Shown: positions 17,343 through 26,195, counted from the first letter of the stretch. The stretch: DNA of 64,000 nucleotides from Paraburkholderia kirstenboschensis (GCF_904848585.1 NZ_CAJHCR010000003.1:186001-250000); one strand, 5' to 3'. A program made the numbers and translations. The notes: generated by a model not told the origin, from the letters alone.

Positions 17343-17990
17343 ATGCAACTCATGCAAATGCTGCAAATCGCTCTGCACTTCGATCAGCACCTGAGCAGCC
17401 TGATCGTGCAATACGGCACAGCCGTGTACGCCATGCTGTTTATCGTCGTGTTCGTCGAGATCGGTTTTCTGCCGCTATTTTTTCTGCCGGGCGACCCGCT
17501 TATTTTCATTTGCGGCGGTCTGTCAGCCACCGGCGCGTTGAACGTCTGGCTCGTGATTCCAGTGCTATTCGCGGCTACGGTGGCGGGAAGCATCGTCGAC
17601 TATGCGATTGGGCGCGCCATCGGCGAAAAGGTTTATACGGCCAACTACCGCTGGCTCGACAAGAATGCGCTGCGCCGCGCGCATGCCTTCTATGAAGCTC
17701 GCGGCGGACTGACTTTTCTGTTATCGCCATTCATCGCCGTGGTGCGCACTTTCGCGCCGTTCGTCGCCGGCGTTTCGCGCATGACGTTCGCGCGATTTGT
17801 GTCGTTCGTGACCGCGGGCGCGGCGTTGTGGATCGGCTCTCTCGTCGCGGCCGGCTACCTGTTCGGCAATGTGCCGCTCGTGCGCGATCACATGAGTTCG
17901 ATTGTGCTGCTAGGCGTCGCGCTCGGCGTCGGATCGTTGATCGCAAGCGCGCTGTGGCGACTCGTCAACGGCCGCTCGCGGGTTCAGTGA
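17343..17990 (+). CDS. DedA/SNARE-associated family membrane protein
   Basis: The 215-residue integral membrane protein shows the DedA layout: an early hydrophobic helix VYAMLFIVVFVEIGFLPLFF, the re-entrant loop FLPGDPLIFICGGL, the conserved F-x-R-x(n)-P-x(n)-G-x-S/R-M pattern seen as VVRTFAPFVAGVSRM, and C-terminal helices. Members act as undecaprenyl-phosphate or phospholipid flippases and support membrane potential and resistance to peptides. It stands alone, divergent from the acetyltransferase gene. ATG 17343 has GGGGCCGGC upstream. Confidence 0.9.
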   Translation: MQLMQMLQIALHFDQHLSSLIVQYGTAVYAMLFIVVFVEIGFLPLFFLPGDPLIFICGGLSATGALNVWLVIPVLFAATVAGSIVDYAIGRAIGEKVYTANYRWLDKNALRRAHAFYEARGGLTFLLSPFIAVVRTFAPFVAGVSRMTFARFVSFVTAGAALWIGSLVAAGYLFGNVPLVRDHMSSIVLLGVALGVGSLIASALWRLVNGRSRVQ

Positions 17991-18073
17991 GCGAGTGCAT
18001 TCAGATTACTTCCTGTGCTTCTTTTCTAAACTCACGGGATTTGCCGCTCCACCGTTCATCCCCCCGTTCATCG

Positions 18074-18535
18074 CTATATCCAGCCTTCGATTTTCAGCCC
18101 GCTCGCGCGTTCGGCTTCTTCCCGCGATACAGCGCGCACGGTTTGTCCGAAACTCCAGATATGCCCCTCCGGATCCCGCGCCGCATAAACCCGGTCGCCG
18201 TAAAACTGATCCGCGGGTTCGCGGGTAATGACCGCGCCCGCGGCACGCGCGCGAGCACAATGTTGGTCGATACCATCGCGTAGCTGCACATGCACGGACT
18301 GTGTATTTTTCCCGCTCACAGACACCGGACTCACGGAGTCTGCCGACCATTCACGGCTGATCATCACGTAGCTGTCGCCGAAACGCATTTCGGAGTGTGC
18401 GAGTTGCCCGGCGTCGTCGGTAATCACGAGTTGCCGGGTGAAGCCGAAAGCCCGTTCGAGCCAATCAAGAGCGGCCAGCGGGTCTTTGTAATAGAGCGCC
18501 GCGCCGAGTGACGGTCGATGCAAAGATTCGCTCAT
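18074..18535 (-). CDS. VOC-superfamily (glyoxalase/bleomycin-resistance fold) protein
   Basis: The 153-residue product has the paired beta-alpha-beta-beta-beta units of the VOC fold, with ALYYKDPLAALDWLERAFGF at the start and GDRVYAARDPEGHIWSFGQ at the end, as in PhnB/YdfG-type homologues. ATG 18535 is preceded by AAGGGGATGTC; longer frames upstream have no support. The substrate is unknown. The typical metal ligands are partly visible as His and Glu residues in the second half. It is followed at its 5' side by the lipoprotein gene on the same strand. Confidence 0.8.
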   Translation of the reverse strand: MSESLHRPSLGAALYYKDPLAALDWLERAFGFTRQLVITDDAGQLAHSEMRFGDSYVMISREWSADSVSPVSVSGKNTQSVHVQLRDGIDQHCARARAAGAVITREPADQFYGDRVYAARDPEGHIWSFGQTVRAVSREEAERASGLKIEGWI

Positions 18536-18614
18536 GACATCCCCTTGCAGGCTCAGCAAACGCAATTTGAATGACCGCGGACTCGAACCGCGCACGCACT
18601 CGAACGCTCGAGCG

Positions 18615-18872
18615 CTATTGACTGGCGGAGGCTGCGGGCGCCGCGCTGGTGGGCTGGCTCGTGCCGCCCGCGGCTGCGGCATCGCTCGCGCGCTTGGCGG
18701 CGTCGCTTTGGCCACTGGTTCCGTTCGCGCCCGCCGAATTGCTCATCACGCCGCTGCTCGCGGAACTCATCGTGTCCTTGCTGGTATTGTCCTCTTTCTT
18801 GCAGCCAGATGCGCCTACGGCCAGCGCCGCAATGGATATGGCGAGTAACGCGCTCTTCGGATTGCAATGCAT
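18615..18872 (-). CDS. Small Ala/Ser-rich lipoprotein
   Basis: The 85-residue protein begins MHCNPKSALLAISIAALAVG and has a lipobox-like ASGC at about residues 21-24 followed by two lysines. The rest is a low-complexity Ala/Ser/Gly/Thr chain. It is therefore a predicted lipid-anchored, probably disordered, envelope protein. A longer in-frame start at 19019 would bury the signal peptide and is rejected. Such proteins are common in Burkholderiales and have no assigned role. Confidence 0.7.
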   Translation of the reverse strand: MHCNPKSALLAISIAALAVGASGCKKEDNTSKDTMSSASSGVMSNSAGANGTSGQSDAAKRASDAAAAGGTSQPTSAAPAASASQ

Positions 18873-19065
18873 GATGGCACCCGTTTGGTTTCGATTCGTC
18901 GTGGCGCGAGGCGCGGCATGACTTGATCCATAGCAGAACGGCGCCGCATCGCCTGTGCCTGGCGAAACTATCGCAACTATCGGCTCGCCCCACGCGGCGA
19001 GGCAAGCGGTTTGCTTCAATACTAGTCATAGGCAAAACGAAACACACACCGAAGGAGAACCAATC

Positions 19066-19485
19066 ATGCTACTTAGCGAAGAAGAACTTGCGCGCCTTGA
19101 CGGCGTTGCGCCGTTTCTCGAGAGCGAGGCGAAAACTTCGCTCAACTTCGCACCGAAATACGAAGTGACGGCTGAATTCGAGGCGCATTTGCAACCCGGA
19201 TTGCGCATCCGCGCCCCAGCGCCGGAGGCGGCGTCTGAGGACCCCGAAGCGCCGCCGTATCCGTTGAACCTCTTCGTCGGCTTGCCGCTCGACGAGTTGC
19301 GCAACCTCGCCTACGCGGACGACATGGCGCGCGAGACGATGATTGCACGCTTCGGCGCGTCGTTTACTCCGCGCCTGCTGCGCGCAATCGAAAAAGAAAC
19401 GCCGGGGGCGATCAATCTCGATGCAGGTGTTCAAAACGATTCGGGCACGCTGGCGGTGATGCTCGGCGAGCCTGAGCCAGCGTGA
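19066..19485 (+). CDS. Conserved hypothetical protein
   Basis: The 139-residue protein is acidic and soluble with no signal peptide. It starts MLLSEEELARLDGVAPFLES after a strong GAAGGAG, which fixes the ATG at 19066. The middle is Pro/Glu-rich (PAPEAASEDPEAPPYP) and the C-terminal half is helical. No domain is recognised. It converges on the DUF2795 gene and has no operon partner. Confidence 0.65.
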   Translation: MLLSEEELARLDGVAPFLESEAKTSLNFAPKYEVTAEFEAHLQPGLRIRAPAPEAASEDPEAPPYPLNLFVGLPLDELRNLAYADDMARETMIARFGASFTPRLLRAIEKETPGAINLDAGVQNDSGTLAVMLGEPEPA

Positions 19486-19628
19486 TCGCGCGCATGCCCG
19501 AGATGCGCCCGCAGATTCCTTGACTAATGCCTTGGCAATATGCGGACAAATACGTGTATTTACTTCCCCGACGCTTGCACATTTGACAGCGGATGCCGCG
19601 CGTGGCGCGCGGGTTCGTCTGCAGAGCG

Positions 19629-19850
19629 CTATTCGTTGCCCACGCCTTTCGACACCTCCGCGGGACTGCCGTACTGCTGCTCCGGCAAGCGTTCGAGCGC
19701 ATCGAGCACCTCGTCGTCGGCGCCATTGCCTTTCGCGGTGTCCAGCAAGCTCGCCTTGTCGGCGGGATACGACGCACCCTTCAGCGCCTTCTGGACATCG
19801 ATGAATTTGCGGATCGAACCGCCATTCGAACTTGAATTTGACGTCGCCAT
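19629..19850 (-). CDS. DUF2795-family small protein
   Basis: The 73-residue product contains SIRKFIDVQKALKGASYP, then ADKASLLDTAKGNGADDEV, followed by LDALERLPEQQYGSPAEV, which fits the DUF2795 pattern (a short helical domain ending in L-x-x-LP-x-x-x-Y). The ATG at 19850 has AAGGAGAGTCAC upstream; a longer in-frame start at 20096 lacks one and has Arg-rich composition. The function is unknown. The gene diverges from the sensor kinase at 20062. Confidence 0.8.
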   Translation of the reverse strand: MATSNSSSNGGSIRKFIDVQKALKGASYPADKASLLDTAKGNGADDEVLDALERLPEQQYGSPAEVSKGVGNE

Positions 19851-20061
19851 GTGACTCTCCTTGATTTGCCATGCCGCGGCTAAGCATTCAGCATCGCGCG
19901 TTCCTCGCGGGCGCCCGGTGCCTGGCGTATTTCGCTGGCGCAATGCACGAGGTTCGTCTACCCACGTAGCAGGAATGAATCTGGCTCGACAGTTGCATCG
20001 GAAGGGCCGCCGCAATCGGGGCGGCCCACTTTCTTCACCATAGCAAGCAAGGGATCTTGCC

Positions 20062-22230
20062 GTGAGCACAGCGGACCGCGAAGCCATTCTCTTCAACCAG
20101 CAAGCGATTCTGGCCGAATTCGGCGAACTTGCGCTTCGCTCCGACGACCTCGACGAAATACTGTGCGAAGCGTGTCGGCTCGTTGCTCAAGCGCTGCAAA
20201 CGGACATGGCGAAGGTCATGGAATTGCAGCCCGACCGCATTACGCTTCTCGTGCGTGCCGGCGTCGGCTGGCCACCGGGTGTGGTGGGTCATGCCACGGC
20301 GCGAGCGGAGCGCGGCTCGTCCGAGGGTTATGCGCTGCAAACGGGCAAGCCCGCCATTTCGCCCGACATCGCCAATGAAAAGCGCTTCCGCTATTCGCAG
20401 TTCATCGTCGATGCGGGGGTGAAGGCGCTGATCAACGTCGTCATTCTCGGCGGAAAAGAACGGCCTGCATACGGCGTGTTGCAAGTAGACAGCCGTAGGC
20501 CGCGCGACTTCAACGACCTCGACACCGAATTCCTGCGCTCCTATGCGAACCTGCTCGCCGCCGCGGTCGAACGGCTTCGAATCGCTGCCGAGACGCGCAA
20601 GCACGCGGTTTCGCTGCGCGAGAGCGAAGAACGCTACCGCATGCTTGCCACGCAGATACCGCAACTGGTGTTCACATGCCGGATTACCGGCGAGCGCACG
20701 TGGGGCAGTCCGCAGTGGATCGAATACAGCGGCATTTCGGAGCAGGACAGCCTCGGCTTCGGATGGCTCGATGCGGTTCATCACGGCGATCGCGAGGCGA
20801 CCATGGCAGCATGGAACATCTGCGGGGAGAAAGGAGAATATGCAGTCGAGCACCGCATCCGCCGCGCGTCCGATGGCACGTACCGCTGGTTCCAGACCCG
20901 TGCGAAGCCGGTGCGCGCCGAAGGCGGCATCGTGGCATGGCTCGGCACATCGACCGATATCGAGGACCAGGTTCGCGCACGCGAAGCGCTCGAACGCGGC
21001 AGCGAGGAGCTCGAAAGACGTGTATCCGAACGCACCGCGGAATTGCAGCGGGCGGTGGATACGCTTCATCGTGAAAGCCGCGAACGATCGCGCGCCGAAG
21101 AACGTTTGCGCCACAGCGAGAAACTCAAGGCGATCGGCCAACTCACCGGTGGCATCGCCCACGACTTCAACAATATGCTGCAGGCCATCATGAGTTGCCT
21201 GAGCTTGATCCGGGTGCGCATGCAGCAGGGCCGGCCGACCGACGTCGTCACGCTCGTCGAGCGGGCGGAAAAAGGCGCAAGCCGCGCGGCGACATTGACA
21301 CACAGGCTGCTCGCGTTCGGACGCCAACAAACGCTCGAGCCGCGTCTCGTGAGCCTGGATGCGATTGCGCACGACATGGAGGACATGATCCGCCGCGTCG
21401 TTGGCTCGGGCATCAACCTTGAACTGAAACTCGGCGACGGGACGTGGCTAGTACTGTGCGACCCGAACCAGATGGAAAGCGCGCTCGTCAATCTGTGCGT
21501 GAATGCGCGCGACGCGATGCCGGATGGCGGATGGCTGACCATCAGCACGAGCGAAGTCATATTGACCGACACAGAGGTTGCCGGATTCGAGGACGCCCAG
21601 CCCGGACGTTACTGCTGCATTGCGGTGTCGGACACCGGCACCGGCATGTCACCGAAAATCATGGAGCACGCGTTCGAGCCGTTCTTCACGACAAAGCCGT
21701 CGGGCCAGGGCGTCGGTCTCGGGCTAAGCCAGATCTACGGCTTTGTCCGGCAGTCCGGCGGAATCGTGCAGATGGAAACCGCCCTCGGCAAAGGAACGAC
21801 CGTACGCCTGTGCCTACCCGCCTCCGTGCAGAAGGAAGATATGGGAGACGAGTACAAGGATCCCGCAAAAACCATCGTACTTGTCGAGGACGAAGAAATC
21901 GTGCGGGAAGTCACAGCGGAGCAATTGAGGGAACAGGGCTACCGGGTACTGGAAGCGGACAGCGGCGCCGCTGCACTGCGGCTCTTGCATGCAGGCGCGC
22001 GTTTCGATCTGCTCATCACCGACGTCGCTCTGCCCGGCACGATCAACGGCCGGCAAATCGCGGAGGCCGTGAGGCAACGGTATCCGTCGATGCCGGTTAT
22101 TCTCGTCACCGGCTATGCGCCAGGCGATGCGCTCTCCGACATGGAAGTGATCCGCAAACCCTTTTCTCCCGAAGTGCTCGCCGATCGCGTGCGCGCAAAG
22201 CTCGAGCAGTTGCGCACCGATGCGGACTAA
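20062..22230 (+). CDS. Soluble hybrid histidine kinase (GAF-PAS-HisKA-HATPase-REC)
   Basis: The 722-residue protein has no membrane helix. A GAF domain covers about residues 20-180, a PAS/PAC domain 190-320, a coiled coil 325-350, and the dimerisation domain holds His367 in GGIAHDFNNM. The ATPase domain has the N box LVNLCVNARDAMPDGG and glycine boxes DTGTGMS and GVGLGLSQIYG. The receiver domain carries Asp654 in ITDVALPG, so phosphate can pass from His367 to Asp654 in the same chain. No DNA-binding response regulator lies nearby. The start is GTG at 20062. Confidence 0.9.
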   Translation: MSTADREAILFNQQAILAEFGELALRSDDLDEILCEACRLVAQALQTDMAKVMELQPDRITLLVRAGVGWPPGVVGHATARAERGSSEGYALQTGKPAISPDIANEKRFRYSQFIVDAGVKALINVVILGGKERPAYGVLQVDSRRPRDFNDLDTEFLRSYANLLAAAVERLRIAAETRKHAVSLRESEERYRMLATQIPQLVFTCRITGERTWGSPQWIEYSGISEQDSLGFGWLDAVHHGDREATMAAWNICGEKGEYAVEHRIRRASDGTYRWFQTRAKPVRAEGGIVAWLGTSTDIEDQVRAREALERGSEELERRVSERTAELQRAVDTLHRESRERSRAEERLRHSEKLKAIGQLTGGIAHDFNNMLQAIMSCLSLIRVRMQQGRPTDVVTLVERAEKGASRAATLTHRLLAFGRQQTLEPRLVSLDAIAHDMEDMIRRVVGSGINLELKLGDGTWLVLCDPNQMESALVNLCVNARDAMPDGGWLTISTSEVILTDTEVAGFEDAQPGRYCCIAVSDTGTGMSPKIMEHAFEPFFTTKPSGQGVGLGLSQIYGFVRQSGGIVQMETALGKGTTVRLCLPASVQKEDMGDEYKDPAKTIVLVEDEEIVREVTAEQLREQGYRVLEADSGAAALRLLHAGARFDLLITDVALPGTINGRQIAEAVRQRYPSMPVILVTGYAPGDALSDMEVIRKPFSPEVLADRVRAKLEQLRTDAD

Positions 22231-22293
22231 ACTGTTTACTTCAACCCGCGGTCAGTAGACTCGACGGACTACTGACACCACAGGTCCCACGCC

Positions 22294-22509
22294 ATGCCAG
22301 TTTATGACTATGAGTGCGCCGAATGCGGCGGTTTCGAAACGGTGCGCCGCATTGCGGAGCGTGATGAACCTGTGGCGTGCCCTCGGTGCGGAGCTACAGC
22401 TGCACGAGTGGTGATTGGCGCACCTTCGCTCGGCGCCGGCTCAGCAGATGCCCGCGAGGAAACCGGAGGCTATGGCATGCGGCACATCGGCGGGTGTTCC
22501 TGCTGCTGA
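22294..22509 (+). CDS. FmdB/CxxC-type small zinc-ribbon protein
   Basis: The 71-residue protein has the FmdB pattern: MPVYDYECAECG, then ACPRCGATAARVV, giving two CxxC knuckles for one zinc ion, and ends in a second Cys cluster CSCC. These proteins are putative regulators or RNA/protein-binding factors; the role is unknown. It follows the kinase gene by 63 bp on the same strand and may be co-transcribed. Confidence 0.8.
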   Translation: MPVYDYECAECGGFETVRRIAERDEPVACPRCGATAARVVIGAPSLGAGSADAREETGGYGMRHIGGCSCC

Positions 22510-22595
22510 AAACCGGTCCAAAAATACTGTCTACCTCCGAGAGGTCGGCATGCAATGTGCTACTACCTGGTCAACAGCAATTCCCGGAGGAAAAG

Positions 22596-23123
22596 ATGCG
22601 ACCAGGAGAAGCCCGCTCAAGCGCGGATAGCATGGACACCGTTCCGCCGACGTCCAGCCCTGCCTACGCAGCGCGCAATCCCGTCACGCGCGCGTTCGAC
22701 AACTTCGCGAGTTCGGTTACGCGGCTTGCCGGATCGCCGATTGCATTCGGCATCGCGGTCATCACGGTCATCGTTTGGGCGGTCACGGGACCGCTCTTTC
22801 ACTATTCCGACGCCTGGCAACTCGTCATCAACACCGGCACCACCATCATCACTTTCCTGATGGTCTTCATGATCCAGCAGAGTCAGAACAAGGACAGTGT
22901 GGCGATGCATCTGAAGCTCAACGAATTACTGGCTTCGCATCGCGCGGCGAACAATCAGTTGATCGGTATTGAAGACGCATCCGAAGACGATCTTCGCCGT
23001 TTGGCCGAAGCATATCTACGGTTGGCAAGCCGGGTCGGCACACAAGGCGAGCACACCGTCGACGTGGACGCCTGCGTGGAAAAAACCACTACCGGGAAGG
23101 CGAAAGAGAACGAACGCGCTTAA
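22596..23123 (+). CDS. Low-affinity iron permease family membrane protein
   Basis: The 175-residue protein has two clear transmembrane helices (residues about 48-66, FGIAVITVIVWAVTG, and 79-97, VINTGTTIITFLMVFMI) followed by the family signature IQQSQNKDSVAMHLKLNELL. This matches the low-affinity iron permease/Fet4-related group common in bacteria, whose transport role is not proven. ATG 22596 follows CGGAGGAAAAG. Its end overlaps the convergent ParB-like gene by four bases. Confidence 0.85.
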   Translation: MRPGEARSSADSMDTVPPTSSPAYAARNPVTRAFDNFASSVTRLAGSPIAFGIAVITVIVWAVTGPLFHYSDAWQLVINTGTTIITFLMVFMIQQSQNKDSVAMHLKLNELLASHRAANNQLIGIEDASEDDLRRLAEAYLRLASRVGTQGEHTVDVDACVEKTTTGKAKENERA

Positions 23124-23755
23124 ACCTCCGGCTCGCCGGACTTGGTCGCGGCGCCGTGTTCATTATCGGCGGGATCGATATAGCCGGGCAGGCCGAGCGC
23201 CGCCTGGCTTTTCGCCAGTTCAACCGCTCGTTGCACCAGTGCATCGTATTCCGAGTCGTTTGCGGGAAGCGGGAGCCTCTGGCGAAACAGATCCGCCCAA
23301 CGGAATTCCGCCAAAGGCACATTCGTTTGCTGATAACCGCCGGCATCGCGCACCGAAGCGGCGAGGCTGCGAAACTCGTCGTCGATCATGTCCCAGACGT
23401 GCGGCGGCATGTCTGCAAAAGACACCCGCTGGCCTCGCTGATCGTACGGATACGTCCAACCGTTGTTCTCGAGCGTGAGCCAGAATTCGGCCGGCGAATA
23501 CGTGGACAGATCTCTAACCAGCACGACGGGTACCGACTTGATGTCAGCCTGCCAAAGAGCCCCGGCGACGTGGTGATGATCGATCGCGTACGATTCACCC
23601 CGAGGCCCGAGGACGATCGGGACGGGTTTCCCGGCAATGGCCATGTCGAGGTCGTGACCGGACAGCGATTGATAGAAGCGCATTTTTTCCTCGACCTCAC
23701 GCAATCCGCGCGTGACTTGCGTGGGGCGCAAACGCTCGATGTCCAGCGTCTTCAT
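23120..23755 (-). CDS. ParB-like nuclease family protein (ParBc_2)
   Basis: The 211-residue protein carries the ParB/sulfiredoxin-like N-terminal motifs in the order of the putative ParB-like nuclease family: LRPTQVTRGLREVEEKM, then PIVLGPRGESYAIDHHHVAG and VPVVLVRDLS. It lacks the helix-turn-helix of true chromosome-partitioning ParB, and no parA or parS is nearby, so a role in segregation is not supported. ATG 23755 has GGAGACGTGA upstream. It heads a run of small reverse-strand genes. Confidence 0.8.
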   Translation of the reverse strand: MKTLDIERLRPTQVTRGLREVEEKMRFYQSLSGHDLDMAIAGKPVPIVLGPRGESYAIDHHHVAGALWQADIKSVPVVLVRDLSTYSPAEFWLTLENNGWTYPYDQRGQRVSFADMPPHVWDMIDDEFRSLAASVRDAGGYQQTNVPLAEFRWADLFRQRLPLPANDSEYDALVQRAVELAKSQAALGLPGYIDPADNEHGAATKSGEPEV

Positions 23756-23808
23756 TCACGTCTCCATTGTTTTTGTCGGAACGGCATGAGCTCTGGCCGC
23801 TTAGCGGC

Positions 23809-24102
23809 TCAGTATTCCGGGTTCAGAAGGTCCGCCGCGACGACTTCCGCGCCTTTGAGCGCAGCGGCCTCACGCGCTTCCAGCGCGGTTTCGAACGGAC
23901 CTATCATCGGCGCGCCGTCGTACGGAAATATCAGCCGGTCATCCGTTGTGCGTACGACCTTCAGGTCGCCGGTGAACGTGCCGGTCACGGTGCGCCGATA
24001 CGTCGGGTAGATTCTGTAATCGCTGGCGGTAATGGCTATACCGTCAGGCGATGCCGGATGCCGCATCGAACTATTGTGAAAGTGCAACTTCCTTCTCACC
24101 AT
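23809..24102 (-). CDS. Small conserved Burkholderiales protein (DUF6723-like)
   Basis: The 97-residue product contains ITASDYRIYPTYRRTVTG, then TFTGDLKVVRTTDDRLIFPY and DGAPMIGPFETALEAREAA, a pattern common in small Burkholderia proteins of unknown function (assignment to DUF6723 is from memory). It looks like one compact beta-rich domain. The ATG at 24102 has GGAATCGAG upstream; an internal Met at residue 13 is possible. No function can be given. Confidence 0.6.
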   Translation of the reverse strand: MVRRKLHFHNSSMRHPASPDGIAITASDYRIYPTYRRTVTGTFTGDLKVVRTTDDRLIFPYDGAPMIGPFETALEAREAAALKGAEVVAADLLNPEY

Positions 24103-24174
24103 CTCGATTCCTGCAATTGCGAGTCGACTGTTTCAGGGGCCAAGGAAAGAGCGCGTAGGGATGCCTCAAACGCA

Positions 24175-24205
24175 GGCGCGGCGCACATCGAATGCGCGCC
24201 GCGCC
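24175..24205. terminator. Long GC-rich hairpin, possible terminator
   Basis: GGCGCGGCGC (24175-24184) pairs exactly with GCGCCGCGCC (24196-24205) around an 11-base loop. It lies between two reverse-strand small genes. There is no T-run on either strand, so the terminator role is only likely. A smaller stem GCGCCT/AGGCGC follows at 24230-24247. Confidence 0.4.
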
Positions 24206-24268
24206 CTCTCCCGCCGAACGGGACATCAGCGCCTGAAATGAGGCGCCGGTGAAACGTTCAGCAGCCGA

Positions 24269-24394
24269 TCAGGGCTGACGTTGGCCGCCCTGGTGCTGCG
24301 GCGTCTTCTGCTGATTCTGCTGTTGCTGCCCGTTCTGCTTACCCGCATTCTTCGGATTACCCGGTTGTGCATTGGATTGCTTCGGATCGCTCAT
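24269..24394 (-). CDS. 41-residue Gln/Asn-rich protein
   Basis: A reverse-strand ATG at 24394 follows a strong AAGGAGCGGAAA. The product starts MSDPKQSNAQPGNPKN, continues AGKQNGQQQQNQQKTPQHQG and ends GQRQP. It is hydrophilic, disordered and has no hydrophobic segment. The ribosome site and the clean frame support translation. Similar tiny Gln-rich proteins are seen in stress-related operons of Burkholderiales, but no function is known. Confidence 0.6.
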   Translation of the reverse strand: MSDPKQSNAQPGNPKNAGKQNGQQQQNQQKTPQHQGGQRQP

Positions 24395-24452
24395 TTTCCG
24401 CTCCTTCATTCACGAAAGTAGTTCATCGAGGTACTGCCCACTGCTTGCAAGG

Positions 24453-24890
24453 CTACTCGGGACTCTCTTCCTCATATTCAGTGCGAACGCCCTGCGGCAG
24501 CCAGGGTTCTTTATGACAGCACCATAATTCGTAGGTCGGCTCATAAAGGCCGACGCTATCGAACGCGCCTAGCGGTATGTCGAGTTCATCGCTTCCCACG
24601 TACTCCATGAACGCGACCGACCCGCAGGTTGGACAGAAATATCGTCTGCCTTCTGGCGAGCTTTGCCACACCTGGACCGGCCCGGAGAATTCAACGGCGT
24701 CGCGCGCGAACATCGCATACGCGCCGAAGGCGCTGCCATGCACGCGACGGCAGGTCATGCAATGACACAGAGATACGCGCCTCGGCTCTGCGCTAACGTG
24801 AAATCGCACGGCTCCGCATGCGCACCCACCGGTCTGCGCGGTCTGCCCGGCCTGCCCGCCCGGTGAGCGCTGTACGCCTTGAGTGTCCAT
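24453..24890 (-). CDS. GFA-family zinc-binding protein (glutathione-dependent formaldehyde-activating enzyme-like)
   Basis: The 145-residue product has the GFA cysteine pattern: GGCACGAVRFHV near residue 21, SLCHCMTCRRVHGSAFGAY near 41, and RYFCPTCGSVAFM near 84, which binds two zinc ions in Gfa. Most members are not true formaldehyde enzymes, so the substrate is open. ATG 24890 has GGAGAGCGAC upstream. The first 20 residues are Gly/Gln-rich and probably disordered. Confidence 0.85.
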   Translation of the reverse strand: MDTQGVQRSPGGQAGQTAQTGGCACGAVRFHVSAEPRRVSLCHCMTCRRVHGSAFGAYAMFARDAVEFSGPVQVWQSSPEGRRYFCPTCGSVAFMEYVGSDELDIPLGAFDSVGLYEPTYELWCCHKEPWLPQGVRTEYEEESPE

Positions 24891-25061
24891 GTCGCTCTCC
24901 CAACACGATGTTGCGATAGCCTTTGATTACGGTACTTCTTGCCCCTTCTGCGAATGTTCTCGCCAGACTCGCGGCCCCAATCGAACGCAGTGGCGGCCGC
25001 CTGCCTGGAAAGGCGCAGCACGCCACGTGCCACGCGCCGTAACGCCCGCTTAACAATCGGG

Positions 25062-25096
25062 CGCGACTCGGATGCTCATGTCGAGCCCGAGTCGCG
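25062..25096 (-). terminator. Hairpin downstream of the DUF4142 gene
   Basis: CGCGACTCGG (25062-25071) is the exact complement of CCGAGTCGCG (25087-25096), with a 15-base loop. It begins about 10 bp after the stop of the reverse-strand DUF4142 gene. The stem is strong, but no clear T-run follows on the reverse strand. Confidence 0.5.
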
Positions 25097-25107
25097 GGAT
25101 AGCAACA

Positions 25108-25653
25108 TTACTGCTGGGTCACGCCCTTCTTGGCCGCAAGTTGTTGAGCACGCTGGTAGTGCTCCTTGATGGTCGGCAACGCCTTTTGCGCAGCCTTCTT
25201 CAGATCGGCGTTCTGGCCTTCGGCAATTTCCTTTTCGAAGGCAGCAATGGCTTTCTTGTGTCCTTCAAGACCGACCTTCTGGATATACGCCTGATCGAAT
25301 TCTTTGCCCTTTAGGGGCTTCAATGCGTCGAGGACACTCGTGTCCGAATTGTCCTTCGGTACTTCTACGCCATGCGGCGCGGCCATCTTCAACTGGACGG
25401 TCAGCTTGGTGTGATCGAGCATCATGTGATGCGCAAACGATTTCACATCCTTGTCGCTGGAGTTGCTAGTCGCGAGTTTTGCCGCGTCGATCTCCGTCGA
25501 CGAAGACATCGAAGCGGCCTGAACGAAGTCCTTGTCCACCTGTGCGAGCGGGTTGGCGGCGGTAGTGGAAGCGGCTTCTGTCTGCGCGTTGGCGGCGACC
25601 GGAAGCAGGCTGAAACAACCGCACGCTACTGCAATTACTGTCATCTTTTTCAT
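25108..25653 (-). CDS. Exported DUF4142 (ferritin-like) protein
   Basis: The 181-residue protein has a Sec signal peptide MKKMTVIAVACGCFSLLPV with probable cleavage after AANA. The mature part is the helical DUF4142 domain: DKDFVQAASMSSSTEIDAAK, then DKDVKSFAHHMMLDHTKL, and a C-terminal helix pair with ALPTIKEHYQRAQQL. The conserved His, Glu and Asp residues resemble a four-helix ferritin-like bundle, but metal binding is not established. ATG 25653 follows GAGGAAACGC. A periplasmic stress role is commonly assumed. Confidence 0.88.
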   Translation of the reverse strand: MKKMTVIAVACGCFSLLPVAANAQTEAASTTAANPLAQVDKDFVQAASMSSSTEIDAAKLATSNSSDKDVKSFAHHMMLDHTKLTVQLKMAAPHGVEVPKDNSDTSVLDALKPLKGKEFDQAYIQKVGLEGHKKAIAAFEKEIAEGQNADLKKAAQKALPTIKEHYQRAQQLAAKKGVTQQ

Positions 25654-25948
25654 GCGTTTCCTCACTGATTTTCGAACGGGGTAGCCAAAGTGGCGCAATG
25701 CTCGTTGCGACATCGGTGAGCAGCAACCGCCATGCCGCTCCGCTGCCACGAGGCGTTTTTATTTGCTGGTGCATTAACGCTTTCCCGCGACGGCTTCATT
25801 GCCAGATGAACAAATTTCGCGGCTTTCTCGCAGCGATTACAAGTGCGCTCGACGAAAGGCGCCCCAGTCTCATGACCTCGCCGATGCTAGTCGGGAGCGA
25901 CCCTTGCTCGACACCCGTTGCCTTCCAACCAACCCACGGGAGAATGCA

Positions 25949-26122
25949 ATGGCGACGAAACCGAATAGTCCGGACGACACTGCACCAGGCGAGAGTGCCG
26001 ATCAATCTGGCGAAGGAACATTTGAAACCGATGTGTCCGAAACCGGCGACGACGGCACCACGGTCCGGCAAGCGGAAGTCAAGGAGGACGACCTGTCGGA
26101 AGTAAAGAAGGACCAATCCTGA
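25949..26122 (+). CDS. 57-residue acidic protein
   Basis: ATG 25949 has GGGAGAATGCA upstream. The product begins MATKPNSPDDTAPGESADQS and ends VKEDDLSEVKKDQS; it is very acidic, without hydrophobic stretches, and probably disordered. Longer frames starting upstream are Arg-rich and unsupported. It precedes the glycosyltransferase gene by 73 bp on the same strand. No function is known. Confidence 0.55.
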   Translation: MATKPNSPDDTAPGESADQSGEGTFETDVSETGDDGTTVRQAEVKEDDLSEVKKDQS

Positions 26123-26195
26123 AGCCGTCAACAATGGCCGCGTTCGCATGTGCCGTGAACGCGGCCGCAACCCAACCTCAGGACACGACTGCCCC

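Noticed and set aside
20035..21372. A 445-codon reverse-strand frame
   Set aside because: It is opposite the GAF-PAS kinase gene and lacks any domain.
22294..23123. An unbroken fusion of the zinc-ribbon and iron-permease genes
   Set aside because: The long open frame from 22377 is out of frame with the zinc-ribbon gene; the CGGAGGAAAAG ribosome site and ATG at 22596 show that the permease starts separately.
23120..23755. Chromosome partitioning locus (ParB)
   Set aside because: The protein is of the ParBc_2 group without a helix-turn-helix, and no parA, parS or origin features are nearby.
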